DNA of 59,432 nucleotides from Coraliomargarita sp. (GTDB lineage Bacteria > Verrucomicrobiota > Verrucomicrobiia > Opitutales > UBA953): positions 69,966 to 129,397 of the forward strand of contig JAHEJL010000009.1 in the NCBI GenBank assembly GCA_024638885.1, given 5' to 3'. Of this stretch, positions 26,791-35,099 are shown piece after piece (within the stretch, counting starts at the first letter, position 1; each line of letters begins with the position of its first letter). The notes under the pieces are model-generated. The model had not been told where the DNA came from. It saw only the letters and a program-made list of their open reading frames with translations, and did not search any database. The position numbers were made by a program, and so were the translations under genes.

Positions 26791-27474
26791 TCAGAAACCC
26801 TTGCCGACGTCGCCACCCAGGGGTGCCGGCGGGCGGGCCCGAGGGTCCAAAGCGTCGGCCGAATAGGGCTTATGGACCTGCCAACCTGCCCGATAGGGGG
26901 CACCACCCTGCTTCACCTGCTCGGTAATCGTCTTCAGGACGGCCGGATCCGCCCGGCGCGACCATTCCGGATGCAGCCAGACGTTGGGGCTGAGCCACTT
27001 GCCGCCCACGGCCTCGGTCCAGCGGGTGATGCTGTCCGGCGCCTCGACGATGAGCTTCACTTCGTCAGCGCGGGCCAAGGAGTCGGCCAGAGGAGGCTTG
27101 GCCCACTTCGGGCTGACGGTCACCCAGGCGAAGCCTTGGGCGATCGGGTAGGCGCCACAGGTCTCAAGGTGGACCTTGAGGCCGACGGAGGCCATGGCGG
27201 CCAACAAAGGGTCAAGGTCATGGATGCAGGGCTCGCCCCCGGTCAGGACGACGAACTCGGGACGGGCGGCGGCGGCTTCGGCGGCCAGTTCGGCCGGCAA
27301 GGCCTTACGGACCTGCTTCGGGACGAACTGCGGATGCCAGGTAGACGCGGAGTCGCACCAAGCGCACTTCACCGGGCAACCCTGCAAGCGGATGAAGAAG
27401 GCCTTGCGGCCGAGATGGACGCCTTCCCCCTGCCAACTGAGGAACGTCTCATTGACAGGATAGGTGTCAGCCAT
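26791..27474 (-). CDS. queE: 7-carboxy-7-deazaguanine synthase QueE
   Basis: The 227-residue radical SAM protein begins with NETFLSWQGEGVHLGRKAFF and has the cluster motif GCPVKCAWCDS (C-x3-C-x2-C), then VVLTGGEPCIHD for SAM binding. QueE converts 6-carboxytetrahydropterin to 7-carboxy-7-deazaguanine in queuosine biosynthesis. Its start lies two bases from the stop of queD, so queD and queE form an operon, with queC farther upstream on the same strand. The size fits the family. Confidence 0.93.
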   Translation of the reverse strand: MADTYPVNETFLSWQGEGVHLGRKAFFIRLQGCPVKCAWCDSASTWHPQFVPKQVRKALPAELAAEAAAARPEFVVLTGGEPCIHDLDPLLAAMASVGLKVHLETCGAYPIAQGFAWVTVSPKWAKPPLADSLARADEVKLIVEAPDSITRWTEAVGGKWLSPNVWLHPEWSRRADPAVLKTITEQVKQGGAPYRAGWQVHKPYSADALDPRARPPAPLGGDVGKGF

Positions 27475-27476
27475 GG

Positions 27477-27911
27477 TCAGGCCTTCGGCTGGTAGCTAGC
27501 CTTGTTCTTGGTGTCCTCGTGCAGGATGACCTGCCGGACCCAGGCGCGACCACCGGTCTCCTTGCGCACCATCGGGTCGAAGGTCTCGAAGAGGAACTTC
27601 GCGATGCCTTCGGTGGAGACGGAGTCGATGACGAGCGGACGGAAAAGCTTCGGGTAATCCTTGAGGAGCTGCTCACGCACCGGGTCTTCCTTGGCGAAGA
27701 GACAGGCGTGGTCCAGATGGTCGGCGATCCAGGTCTTCAGGAAGCCGAGGCCGCCGAAATCCACGACGAAGCCGCGCTCGTCGAGCCGCTCGCAGCCGAA
27801 CTCGATCTCGATGCCCCAGTTGTGGCCATGCAGGAAGGAGCAATGCCCGTCGTGCCGGTGCTGCCGGTGGGCGAACGGGATGTCGCGGTAGGTCTTGCTG
27901 CAGGTGAACAT
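27477..27911 (-). CDS. queD: 6-carboxy-5,6,7,8-tetrahydropterin synthase QueD
   Basis: The 144-residue protein has the QueD/PTPS zinc site His15, His28 and His30 (FAHRQH, then HGHNW). It also has the catalytic Cys24 in GHCSFLHGHNWG. It makes 6-carboxytetrahydropterin from dihydroneopterin triphosphate for queuosine. It is directly followed by queE (two-base gap). A TTGCGA, 18 bases, TATCTG promoter sits just before the ATG, predicting a very short leader. Confidence 0.93.
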   Translation of the reverse strand: MFTCSKTYRDIPFAHRQHRHDGHCSFLHGHNWGIEIEFGCERLDERGFVVDFGGLGFLKTWIADHLDHACLFAKEDPVREQLLKDYPKLFRPLVIDSVSTEGIAKFLFETFDPMVRKETGGRAWVRQVILHEDTKNKASYQPKA

Positions 27912-27921
27912 GGGACCCCTG

Positions 27922-27951
27922 CAGATAGGAGGGCCGACGGCCGGGTCGCAA
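27922..27951 (-). promoter_or_regulatory. Promoter of queDE
   Basis: On the minus strand TTGCGA (27951-27946) and TATCTG (27927-27922) are separated by 18 bases. The predicted transcription start is about four bases before the queD ATG. The same hexamer pair and spacing recurs at galE and leuS. Confidence 0.55.
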
Positions 27952-27986
27952 GGAAGATGACGCCCCTGCCTTCCGTAAAACGGGCC

Positions 27987-28023
27987 AAAAAGAGGCCTGC
28001 CGCATCCTCATACGGCAGGCCTC
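27987..28023 (-). terminator. Intrinsic terminator after the outer-membrane barrel gene
   Basis: A perfect 11-bp stem (GAGGCCTGCCG and CGGCAGGCCTC, 27992-28002 with 28013-28023) is followed on the minus strand by five T residues. It lies just downstream of the barrel gene and separates it from queDE, which therefore needs its own promoter. Confidence 0.85.
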
Positions 28024-28047
28024 GCAAGGCGATGAAGCTTCTTGGGA

Positions 28048-29049
28048 TCAGAACGAGTGCGACAGGCCGAGCGACCAGATCGCGGTGGCGTGCACCGGAT
28101 TGACGAGGGACGTGGCGCTCTTGGTGACGTAGCTGCGCGTCTCGACCGGCTGGCTGTAGAACAGGTAGGCGCTGGTGGCGCCGCTGAACTTATAGGACAG
28201 GCCGGCCGCGAGGCTGGTCGTAAGACCGCCGGACTCGAGGTCTTCGTCATAGACGGACTTCGAAGGGGTCGCGGCCTGACGCGGGGTCGTCGGATCGAGG
28301 CGCATGGTGTTCTTGTCGCGGAACTGACGCAGCAAGGAACCCTGGAGCGAGACAGCCAGACTGTCCGTCACCTTATAACGTACGCCGGCGCCGAGGGAGA
28401 TCGTCGTGCCCGGACGGAAGTTAGCGTCGGAAGCGACGGCGCCCTGCGCCTGCAGCTGCACGAATTCGGACCAGGCCGAATCAGCCGCGCCGAAATCCTT
28501 GCGGAGGCCGGCGAGCACGTCGGTCGAGCCCGTGCCGGGCTGCAGGTAGCGGCGCGAAAGACCGCCGTCCGGATCGGCGAAGATGATGTGGTCGTTGCCG
28601 GTGGGCAGCTTCACGCCGGCATTGACGGTGAAGCCGCTCCAGGCGAAACGCGTACCGAGGGTGATGTCGCCGAGGCCGACGACGTTCTGGGTGTAGTTCG
28701 TCGCGCCCACGGCGGTCTTGTCGGTATGGAGGTGACGCTCGATGCGCGGCACCGAGAGCGTCCAGGTCTGGCCGCCGAGCTGCGTCTCGACCGTGGCGGT
28801 CGTGAGGAAGTGCGAGCCATACCAGTGGGCATGGGCCGCGTCGTTACGCTCATTCTGGTCGATGGCGTCGAAACGGACGTCGAGCACGAACGGGGCCGCC
28901 GGGGTGACGGCCGGACGATCGGCGAGGTTGTCGACGCAGATCTTCACGCAACCGCAGGGACAGGCCTGGGCTTCGGTGTAGGCGCCGAGGGCGAGGAGGG
29001 AGAAAAGAGCGGCACGCGTGGTGCGCTCGGAGAGGAAGGAGATTTTCAT
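28048..29049 (-). CDS. Outer-membrane beta-barrel protein with N-terminal Cys cluster
   Basis: The 333-residue product has a signal peptide ending near TEAQA. A striking CPCGCVKICV cluster follows (four Cys in ten residues), and then amphipathic beta-strands run to a terminal phenylalanine (LSHSF), typical of a barrel inserted by the BAM complex. Strands such as VGLGDITLGTRFAW and VNAGVKLPTGND resemble the MetA-pathway/transporter barrel group (Phenol_MetA_deg-like). The start at 29047-29049 gives the signal peptide; the longer frame does not. A role in solute or metal passage is possible. The gene lies just downstream of a small membrane-anchored CPLC protein on the same strand. Confidence 0.75.
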   Translation of the reverse strand: MKISFLSERTTRAALFSLLALGAYTEAQACPCGCVKICVDNLADRPAVTPAAPFVLDVRFDAIDQNERNDAAHAHWYGSHFLTTATVETQLGGQTWTLSVPRIERHLHTDKTAVGATNYTQNVVGLGDITLGTRFAWSGFTVNAGVKLPTGNDHIIFADPDGGLSRRYLQPGTGSTDVLAGLRKDFGAADSAWSEFVQLQAQGAVASDANFRPGTTISLGAGVRYKVTDSLAVSLQGSLLRQFRDKNTMRLDPTTPRQAATPSKSVYDEDLESGGLTTSLAAGLSYKFSGATSAYLFYSQPVETRSYVTKSATSLVNPVHATAIWSLGLSHSF

Positions 29050-29177
29050 GGTATGTGGTTTGGGTATCGTCGACGCGGGTGTGGCGGGCCACGGCGACGA
29101 AGGCGCGCACCGATGGGTGCGACTTAGGATAGGAGGATGCCACGCGCGGGCCGACTGACCGCAGCCCGCCACGGTGA

Positions 29178-29579
29178 TCAGCCGAGGGCTCGCGGCGGAG
29201 GCACGGGCACCTCGGCCACGCGCGTCACGCTCCGCTCATCCGCAGGCCGCGCATAGTCGCGACCGGAAAAAATCTTCGCCGACAGGAGCAGGCCCTCGCC
29301 CGCGACCGGATCGGCCTTGGCCTTCACCTTGGCAAGTTCGTCCTTGGCCAACGGCGCCTGCTCGGAGTTCTTACGGCCTTCCTGAGCGGCCTTGCACAGC
29401 GGACAAGGGGCGTCTTCCAAGGTCTTCGAGACCGCCGCCGCGGCGGTCAGCTGCGTCGCGTTATCGACCGACATCTTCGTCCACGCGACGACCTGCAGGA
29501 GGTCCCACGACAGGCCGGACGCGGCCAGCCACGCCACGAGGGCGAGCCAGGCGAAGGGCTGACGGAGGCGTCGGAGCAC
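29178..29579 (-). CDS. Small exported protein with a CPLC motif
   Basis: A 133-residue product with an N-terminal signal anchor (residues about 8-24, AWLALVAWLAASGLSWDLL), then DAPCPLCKAAQEGRK at about residues 56-70 and a charged C-terminal region. The CPxC motif in an otherwise Cys-free extracytoplasmic domain recalls small thiol or metal-binding proteins such as DUF2946, but the family is not certain. It precedes the outer-membrane barrel with its own N-terminal Cys cluster by about 130 bases, so the two may form a unit. Confidence 0.65.
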   Translation of the reverse strand: MLRRLRQPFAWLALVAWLAASGLSWDLLQVVAWTKMSVDNATQLTAAAAVSKTLEDAPCPLCKAAQEGRKNSEQAPLAKDELAKVKAKADPVAGEGLLLSAKIFSGRDYARPADERSVTRVAEVPVPPPRALG

Positions 29580-29667
29580 GCATCCAAAATGGCTTCGTCG
29601 CCTGGCGGCTCAATCCCGAAGGATGCGGGAACGCAGGGTCTTACGCCCACTTATCAGGACAATAAGC

Positions 29668-30327
29668 CTACCCGACGTAAGGCGTCGGATCGGGCACGCC
29701 GGCCTGCAGGAACGCCTCCCGGCGTTCGACGCAGGTGCCGCACTTGCCGCAATGCTTGTCGCCGCCGACGTAACAGGACCAGGTCAGCGCGAAGGGCACG
29801 CCGAGCGCGGCGCCCCGCTTCACGATGGCGGTCTTATCCATGCCGACGAAGGGACGCTCGAGCGAGACCTCGTGCCAATCGGCGAGGCGGATGGCCTTGT
29901 CCAAGGCGTCGGCGAAGGCCGGACGGCAATCGGGGTAGATGGCATGGTCGCCGCCATGGGCGCCGTAGGCGACGGAAGAAGCCTTGAGCGACATCGCCCA
30001 GGCGGCGGCGGTCGCGATGAGGAGCATGTTCCGGTTCGGGACGACGGTGGCCTTCATGCTGGCCTCCTCGTAATGCCCTTCAGGGACATCGACCTGGGCA
30101 TCCGTCAGGGCGTTGGCGCCGAAGAGCGGCGTCAGGCCGCGCAGGTCGGCGATGCGATGCGGGGCCTTGTAATGGGCGCAGATCTCGGCGGCGGCGACCA
30201 GCTCGCGGCGGTGACGCTGGCCGTAGTCGACCGAAAGCGCATGCACTTCCCTGCCCTCGGCCAGCAGATGGGCCAGGAGCACGGTGGAATCCATTCCGCC
30301 GGAGTGAATGATGACGGTGCGCTTCAT
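29668..30327 (-). CDS. queC: 7-cyano-7-deazaguanine synthase QueC
   Basis: The 219-residue protein has the ATP-pyrophosphatase P-loop SGGMDST at residues 9-15, the [14 protein letters not shown] helix and the C-terminal zinc site [15 protein letters not shown]. QueC converts 7-carboxy-7-deazaguanine and ammonia to preQ0, the next step after QueE. The ATG at 30325-30327 matches the family start; the frame is open farther upstream but that part is antisense-like sequence over ybeY. It is 43 bases downstream of ybeY on the same strand. Confidence 0.95.
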   Translation of the reverse strand: MKRTVIIHSGGMDSTVLLAHLLAEGREVHALSVDYGQRHRRELVAAAEICAHYKAPHRIADLRGLTPLFGANALTDAQVDVPEGHYEEASMKATVVPNRNMLLIATAAAWAMSLKASSVAYGAHGGDHAIYPDCRPAFADALDKAIRLADWHEVSLERPFVGMDKTAIVKRGAALGVPFALTWSCYVGGDKHCGKCGTCVERREAFLQAGVPDPTPYVG

Positions 30328-30370
30328 CCTGCGGGGAAGTTGGACGCGGACGGCCCCGAGGGCGAGTCCG

Positions 30371-30832
30371 TTAATCGCGGACGCGCAGCTTCGCGCCCAG
30401 CTTGTCGAGGTGCGAGACCGCCACGGCTTCGCCCACGCGCATCGCGGCGGACTCCTTGCGGTTGCCGTCGCGCAGGCCGGAAAGGTGCAGCCAGCCATGC
30501 GCCACGTAGAGGCGCAGCTCGGTGGCCAGCGTGACGCCGTGCTCCTTGGCGGCGCGGCGGGCCTGGTCGATGTTCACGCAGATCTCGCCGGCGAACGGTT
30601 CGCCGGGGTGCTCTTCGCCGACGAACGTGATGACGTCGGTCACGGTGGGGTCGCCGAGGAATTCGTCGTGCAGCTTGGCCGTCTCCTTGTCGCCGAGGAA
30701 CGCGATGGAGAGCGAGCCTTCGGGGCAGCGGTAGCCCTTGAGCTTGTCGAGCGCATGGACCACGCGCTGGACCGAGACCGCGGAGACCTTGGTCTTCGCG
30801 TGGCGGACGGAGATGTCGACGACGCGGGTCAT
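30371..30832 (-). CDS. ybeY: Endoribonuclease YbeY (with altered third metal ligand)
   Basis: The 153-residue protein has the YbeY layout: [29 protein letters not shown] and the zinc motif. YbeY matures 16S rRNA 3' ends and takes part in ribosome quality control. The zinc motif is normally H-x3-H-x5-H (HGxLHLxGYDH). Here His112 and His116 are kept but the third position is Asp122 ([11 protein letters not shown]). Asp can bind zinc, so activity may be kept. The ATG at 30830-30832 overlaps the HIT gene's stop by four bases, so translation is coupled. Confidence 0.88.
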   Translation of the reverse strand: MTRVVDISVRHAKTKVSAVSVQRVVHALDKLKGYRCPEGSLSIAFLGDKETAKLHDEFLGDPTVTDVITFVGEEHPGEPFAGEICVNIDQARRAAKEHGVTLATELRLYVAHGWLHLSGLRDGNRKESAAMRVGEAVAVSHLDKLGAKLRVRD

Positions 30833-31320
30833 GCGGCGGCGAAGACGGGCTTGAGGCGCGCCCACAGCTCGGCGAGGGCCTGCGGCAGGACGCGCGTGTC
30901 GGCGATGACCGGCATGAAGTTGTGGTCGCCGTCCCAGCGCGGGACGACGTGGAAATGCAGGTGCGTCGGGATGCCGGCTCCGGCGGCCTTGCCGAGATTG
31001 AGGCCCATGTTGAAGCCGGCGGGGCTCATCACCTTCTGCAGCACGGCCTGGCAACGGACGAGGAGGTCCATCATCTCGGCGCGCTCGGCGGCGGTGAGGT
31101 CGGCCAGCTCGCCGACCTCGCGGTTGGGCAGCACCATCAGGTGGCCGGGGTTATAAGGCGAGTTGTTGAGGATGACGAAACAGTGCGCGCCGCGATGCAG
31201 GATCAGGTTCGCCTCGTCGTCGTTCGCCGCGAGCAGGGCCGCGAACGGGCTGCCGGCGCCGGGCTCCTTGCGGGTGCGGATGTACTGGATGCGCCAGTGC
31301 GGGTGAAGCTGTTCGGACAT
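30829..31320 (-). CDS. HIT-family nucleotide hydrolase/phosphorylase (Ap4A-phosphorylase-like)
   Basis: The 163-residue protein has the histidine triad HLHFH at 120-124 followed by VVPRW. It also has the upstream FVILNNSPYNPGHLMVLPNREV typical of the branch of HIT proteins near Ap4A phosphorylase and FHIT. The family hydrolyses or phosphorolyses dinucleoside polyphosphates. Its stop overlaps ybeY by four bases and its start is four bases from the galE stop, so galE-HIT-ybeY-queC form one minus-strand operon. Confidence 0.9.
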   Translation of the reverse strand: MSEQLHPHWRIQYIRTRKEPGAGSPFAALLAANDDEANLILHRGAHCFVILNNSPYNPGHLMVLPNREVGELADLTAAERAEMMDLLVRCQAVLQKVMSPAGFNMGLNLGKAAGAGIPTHLHFHVVPRWDGDHNFMPVIADTRVLPQALAELWARLKPVFAAA

Positions 31321-31324
31321 CGGA

Positions 31325-32314
31325 TCAGGAGGCGTAGCCCTTGGGACGGGCGAGGTGCCAATTGCATGCGGTCAGCACGATGCTGTCGAGCGTGTCGTAA
31401 CGGGGCGTCCAGCCGAGTTCGCGGCGGACCTTCGAAGCATCGGCATAAAGCGCGGGGGGATCGCCTTCGCGGCGCGGGGCGAACGTGTGCGGGACCGGCC
31501 GGCCAAGGATGCGGCCCACGCTGGCGATGACGTCCTTCACCGAATACGGCGTACCCGTGCCGAGATTATAGAACAGCGCCTGGCCGGGCTGGTTCAGCTT
31601 CGGCAGCACGTCGAGGTGGGCGCGGGCCAGGTCGTCGACATGGACGTAATCGCGCAGGCAGGTGCCATCGGGCGTCGGGTAATCCGTGCCGAACACCTGG
31701 AGCGGCGGCCGACGCCCCAAGGCGGCGGCGATGGCCAGCGGGATCAGGTGCGTCTCAGGGGCATGGTCCTCGCCGATGGCGCCATCGGCCGAAGCCCCCG
31801 CGGCGTTGAAGTAACGGAAGGCCGCGAAGCTCAGGCCGTGCGAGGCGGCGAGCTCGGCGAGGCGACGTTCGACGGCCAGCTTGGTCGCGCCGTAAGGATT
31901 GATCGGCCTTTGCGGCAGGTCCTCCGTCATCGGCATCTTTTCGGGGATGCCATAGGTCGCGCAGGTGCTGGAGAAGACCAGTTTCTTGACGCCTTCGGCC
32001 AGCATCGCCTGCAGGAGGGCCTCCGTGCGGACCACGTTGTTCTCATGATAGCGGGCCGGCTGCTGGACGGACTCCCCGACGTTCGTGAAGGCCGCGAAAT
32101 CGATGACCACCTCGGCCTGGATCTCCCGCAGGGCGGCGCGGACCGCGGCCTGATCGCCCATGTCGGCGCGGAAGAACTTCACCCCCGCGGGTACCGATGC
32201 GGCATGACCGTAGGACAGGTCGTCCAAGACGGCTACGGCATGACCGGCCGCCGACGCCTGTCGGACGCAATGGCTGCCGATGTAGCCGGCACCGCCCACC
32301 ACGAGCACGTTCAT
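31325..32314 (-). CDS. galE: UDP-glucose 4-epimerase GalE
   Basis: The 329-residue protein is an extended SDR with GGAGYIGSH at the NAD site, the FSSTCATYG serine strand, NPYGATK with the catalytic Tyr-x3-Lys and the RYFNAAGA and LRDYVHVDDL motifs of GalE. It interconverts UDP-glucose and UDP-galactose for cell-surface sugars. The ATG at 32312-32314 starts the Rossmann strand directly. It is the first gene of a minus-strand operon with HIT, ybeY and queC and is divergent from leuS. Its predicted transcription start falls on the start codon. Confidence 0.95.
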   Translation of the reverse strand: MNVLVVGGAGYIGSHCVRQASAAGHAVAVLDDLSYGHAASVPAGVKFFRADMGDQAAVRAALREIQAEVVIDFAAFTNVGESVQQPARYHENNVVRTEALLQAMLAEGVKKLVFSSTCATYGIPEKMPMTEDLPQRPINPYGATKLAVERRLAELAASHGLSFAAFRYFNAAGASADGAIGEDHAPETHLIPLAIAAALGRRPPLQVFGTDYPTPDGTCLRDYVHVDDLARAHLDVLPKLNQPGQALFYNLGTGTPYSVKDVIASVGRILGRPVPHTFAPRREGDPPALYADASKVRRELGWTPRYDTLDSIVLTACNWHLARPKGYAS

Positions 32315-32320
32315 GAAAGG

Positions 32321-32350
32321 CAGATAACCCCCGCCGGAGGGCCTAGGCAA
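32321..32350 (-). promoter_or_regulatory. Promoter of galE operon
   Basis: Minus strand TTGCCT (32350-32345), 18 bases, TATCTG (32326-32321). A start about seven bases downstream would coincide with the galE ATG, giving a leaderless mRNA. The -10 hexamer is identical to that of the divergent leuS promoter. Confidence 0.55.
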
Positions 32351-32381
32351 GCGGGATAGGGTCGCCCGACGCTCCAAAACC

Positions 32382-32411
32382 TTGCCAGCGCCGTCCCGAA
32401 CCTCCTATCTG
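32382..32411 (+). promoter_or_regulatory. Promoter of leuS
   Basis: TTGCCA (32382-32387), 18 bases, TATCTG (32406-32411). The predicted start near 32418 leaves about three untranslated bases before the leuS ATG at 32421. No T-box-like leader is present. Confidence 0.55.
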
Positions 32412-32420
32412 CACGCATTC

Positions 32421-35030
32421 ATGGACACTTCGGAAACAAAACCCGGCAGCTACGATTTCCCCGCCTTCGAGCAGAAGTGGCAGGCCGTCTGGAAAGCCAA
32501 CGCGACCTTCCGCACCGAGCCGATCTCCTGCGGCAAGCCGAAGTACTACGTCCTGGACATGTTCCCCTACCCCTCCGGCGCCGGCCTCCACATCGGCCAC
32601 CCCGAGGGTTACACCGCGTCGGACATCCTCGCCCGTTATAAGAAGGCCAACGGCTTCAACGTCCTCCACCCGATGGGCTGGGACGCCTTCGGCCTGCCCG
32701 CCGAGCAGCACGCGATCGCCACCGGCGAGCACCCCGCCGTCCAGACCAAGCGCAACATCGACAACTTCCGCCGCCAGCTGCAGATGCTCGGCTTCGCCAT
32801 CGACTGGGACCGCGAGCTCTCCACGACGGACGAGAACTACTTCCGCTGGACCCAGTGGATCTTCCTCAAGCTCTTCCGCCACGGCCTGGCCTACGTCTCC
32901 GAGAAGCCCGTCTGGTTCTGCCCCGCCCTCGGCACCGTGCTCGCCAACGAGGAAGTCCTCAACACGCCCGAAGGCCCCCGCTCCGACCGCGGCAACCACC
33001 CCGTCGAACGTCGCCCGATCCGCCAGTGGGTCCTGCGTATCACCGCCTACGCCGACAAGCTCATCGAAGGCCTCGACCACGTCGATTGGCCCGATTCGAC
33101 CAAGCGCCTCCAGAAGAACTGGATCGGCAAGTCCGAAGGCGCCGAAGTCACCTTCAAGCTCGACGGCCACGCCGACACCCTGACAGTCTTCACCACCCGT
33201 CCGGACACGCTTTACGGCGCGACCTACATGGTCATCGCGCCTGAGCACCCGCTCATCGGCAAGCTCACCACCGCCGCCCAGAAGCAGGCGGTCGAAAGCT
33301 ACGTCGCCGCGGTCCGCAACAAGACCGACCTCGAGCGCACCGACCTCGCCGACAAGAAGAAGACCGGCGTGTTCACCGGCGCCTACGCGATCAACCCCGT
33401 CAACGGCGCGAAGATCCCCGTCTGGACCGCCGACTACGTCCTCATCACCTACGGCACCGGCGCCATCATGGCCGTGCCCGCGCATGACGAACGCGACTGG
33501 GAATTCGCCAAGGAATTCAAGCTCCCCATCATCCAGGTCGTCGGTTCCAAGGAAGCGGTCGACGTCAACGAGAAGCCTTGGACCGAAGACGGCCCGATGG
33601 TGAACTCAGGTCCGTTCGACGGCCTGTCCGCCACCGAGACCAAGAAGAAGATCACCGCCGACCTCGCCGCCAAGGGCCAGGGCAAGCTCGCCGTGAACTT
33701 CAAGCTGCGCGACTGGCTGTTCTCGCGTCAGCGCTACTGGGGCGAACCCTTCCCGCTCCTCTGGGTCTCCCGCGAGGACTACGCCAAGATCCCGGCCGAC
33801 TCCGAAGTGCGCGAGTTCCTCCCGAAGGAGCCCGTCACCTGCCAGCTCAACGGCGTCGAAGTCTGCGCCGTGCCGCTGACCTCCAAGCAGCTCCCGCTCA
33901 CCCTGCCCACCGTCAAGTCCTACCAGCCCTCCCCGACCGGCGACTCGCCGCTCTCGAAGGAACCCGAGTGGACCGAAGTCTGGTATGACGTCGCTTCCGG
34001 CGCCACCGTGCCGCAGTCGAAGCCGCAGCCCGGCCCGCTGTGGGTCAAGGCCTCGCGCGAGACCAACACGATGCCCCAGTGGGCCGGCTCCTGCTGGTAT
34101 TACCTGCGCTACATCGACCCCAAGAACGCCGAGGCCCTGGCTTCCAAGGCCGACCTCGAGTACTGGGGCTGCCCCGACTTCTACATCGGCGGCGCCGAGC
34201 ATGCCGTGCTCCACCTTCTCTACGCGCGCTTCTGGCACCGCTTCCTCCACGAGATCGGCGTCCTGCCGACCGCCGAGCCCTTCAAGAAGCTCTTCCACCA
34301 GGGCCTCATCATGGGCGAGGACGGCGAGAAGATGTCCAAGAGCCGCGGTAACGTCGTGAACCCGGACGCCATCGTCAAGGACCACGGCGCCGACGCCCTG
34401 CGCATGTACCTGATGTTCCTCGGACCGCTCGAGGCCTCCAAGCCTTGGAACTCCGACGGCATCATCGGCATCACCCGCTTCCTCAAGCGCCTCTGGCGCC
34501 TCGCGGTCGACGAGAACACCGGCACGGCCTCCGCCAAGATCAGCGCCGACGGCGCCGAATCCGAGGAGCTCGTCCGCGAACTCCACCGCACCATCCAGAA
34601 GGTCGAGAAGGACATCGAGACGCTGCAGTTCAACACCGCCATCTCGCAGATGATGATCCTCATGAACGTCGCCGAGAAGTCGCCGGCCCTGCGCCGCGCG
34701 ACCGTCGAGGACTTCGTGCGCCTCGCCGCCCCGTTCGCCCCGCACGTGTGCGAGGAGATCTGGGCCCGCCTCGGGCACAAGGAAAGCGTCACCGCGGCCG
34801 GCTGGCCCAAGCTCGACGCCTCCAAGCTCGTCGAGACGACCGTCGAGGTCATCTTCCAGGTCAACGGCAAGGTCCGCGCCACCGCCAAGGTCGCCAAGGA
34901 CATCTCCAAGGACGCCCTGCTCGCGCTGGCGAAGGCCCACGCCGACGTGCTCAAGTTCACCGACGGCAAGCCCGTCGTGAAGGAGATCGTCGTCCCCGGC
35001 AAGCTGGTGAACATCGTCGTCGCCGGCTAA
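32421..35030 (+). CDS. leuS: Leucyl-tRNA synthetase
   Basis: The 869-residue class Ia synthetase has the HIGH motif as [10 protein letters not shown] near residue 55, the CP1 editing domain ([15 protein letters not shown], then [15 protein letters not shown]), the KMSKS motif as EKMSKSRGN near residue 640 and a C-terminal anticodon-binding/VNGKVRA domain. It charges tRNA-Leu and edits mischarged amino acids. The ATG at 32421 gives the normal start; 13 further upstream codons are out of family. A bidirectional terminator follows the stop. Confidence 0.97.
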   Translation: MDTSETKPGSYDFPAFEQKWQAVWKANATFRTEPISCGKPKYYVLDMFPYPSGAGLHIGHPEGYTASDILARYKKANGFNVLHPMGWDAFGLPAEQHAIATGEHPAVQTKRNIDNFRRQLQMLGFAIDWDRELSTTDENYFRWTQWIFLKLFRHGLAYVSEKPVWFCPALGTVLANEEVLNTPEGPRSDRGNHPVERRPIRQWVLRITAYADKLIEGLDHVDWPDSTKRLQKNWIGKSEGAEVTFKLDGHADTLTVFTTRPDTLYGATYMVIAPEHPLIGKLTTAAQKQAVESYVAAVRNKTDLERTDLADKKKTGVFTGAYAINPVNGAKIPVWTADYVLITYGTGAIMAVPAHDERDWEFAKEFKLPIIQVVGSKEAVDVNEKPWTEDGPMVNSGPFDGLSATETKKKITADLAAKGQGKLAVNFKLRDWLFSRQRYWGEPFPLLWVSREDYAKIPADSEVREFLPKEPVTCQLNGVEVCAVPLTSKQLPLTLPTVKSYQPSPTGDSPLSKEPEWTEVWYDVASGATVPQSKPQPGPLWVKASRETNTMPQWAGSCWYYLRYIDPKNAEALASKADLEYWGCPDFYIGGAEHAVLHLLYARFWHRFLHEIGVLPTAEPFKKLFHQGLIMGEDGEKMSKSRGNVVNPDAIVKDHGADALRMYLMFLGPLEASKPWNSDGIIGITRFLKRLWRLAVDENTGTASAKISADGAESEELVRELHRTIQKVEKDIETLQFNTAISQMMILMNVAEKSPALRRATVEDFVRLAAPFAPHVCEEIWARLGHKESVTAAGWPKLDASKLVETTVEVIFQVNGKVRATAKVAKDISKDALLALAKAHADVLKFTDGKPVVKEIVVPGKLVNIVVAG

Positions 35031-35050
35031 GCGCGGCCGGAGACGCCAAC

Positions 35051-35083
35051 AAAAAGGGCCCCATCATGGGGCCCTTTTCTTTT
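35051..35083. terminator. Bidirectional intrinsic terminator between leuS and the hexuronate MFS gene
   Basis: GGGCCCC (35056-35062) pairs with GGGGCCC (35068-35074), and the pairing can extend into the ATCAT loop. T-rich sequence lies at 35075-35083 on the plus strand and five As lie before the stem for the minus strand. It serves both convergent genes. Confidence 0.85.
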
Positions 35084-35099
35084 GCCTGGAGGACGGGGC

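Noticed and set aside
27912..28047. A preQ1 riboswitch upstream of queD
   Set aside because: The short gap contains a promoter whose start lies almost at the ATG and a terminator for the neighbouring gene; no pseudoknot-forming leader fits.
32315..32420. A T-box leader before leuS
   Set aside because: The predicted transcript has nearly no leader, and no T-box core sequence or specifier loop is visible.
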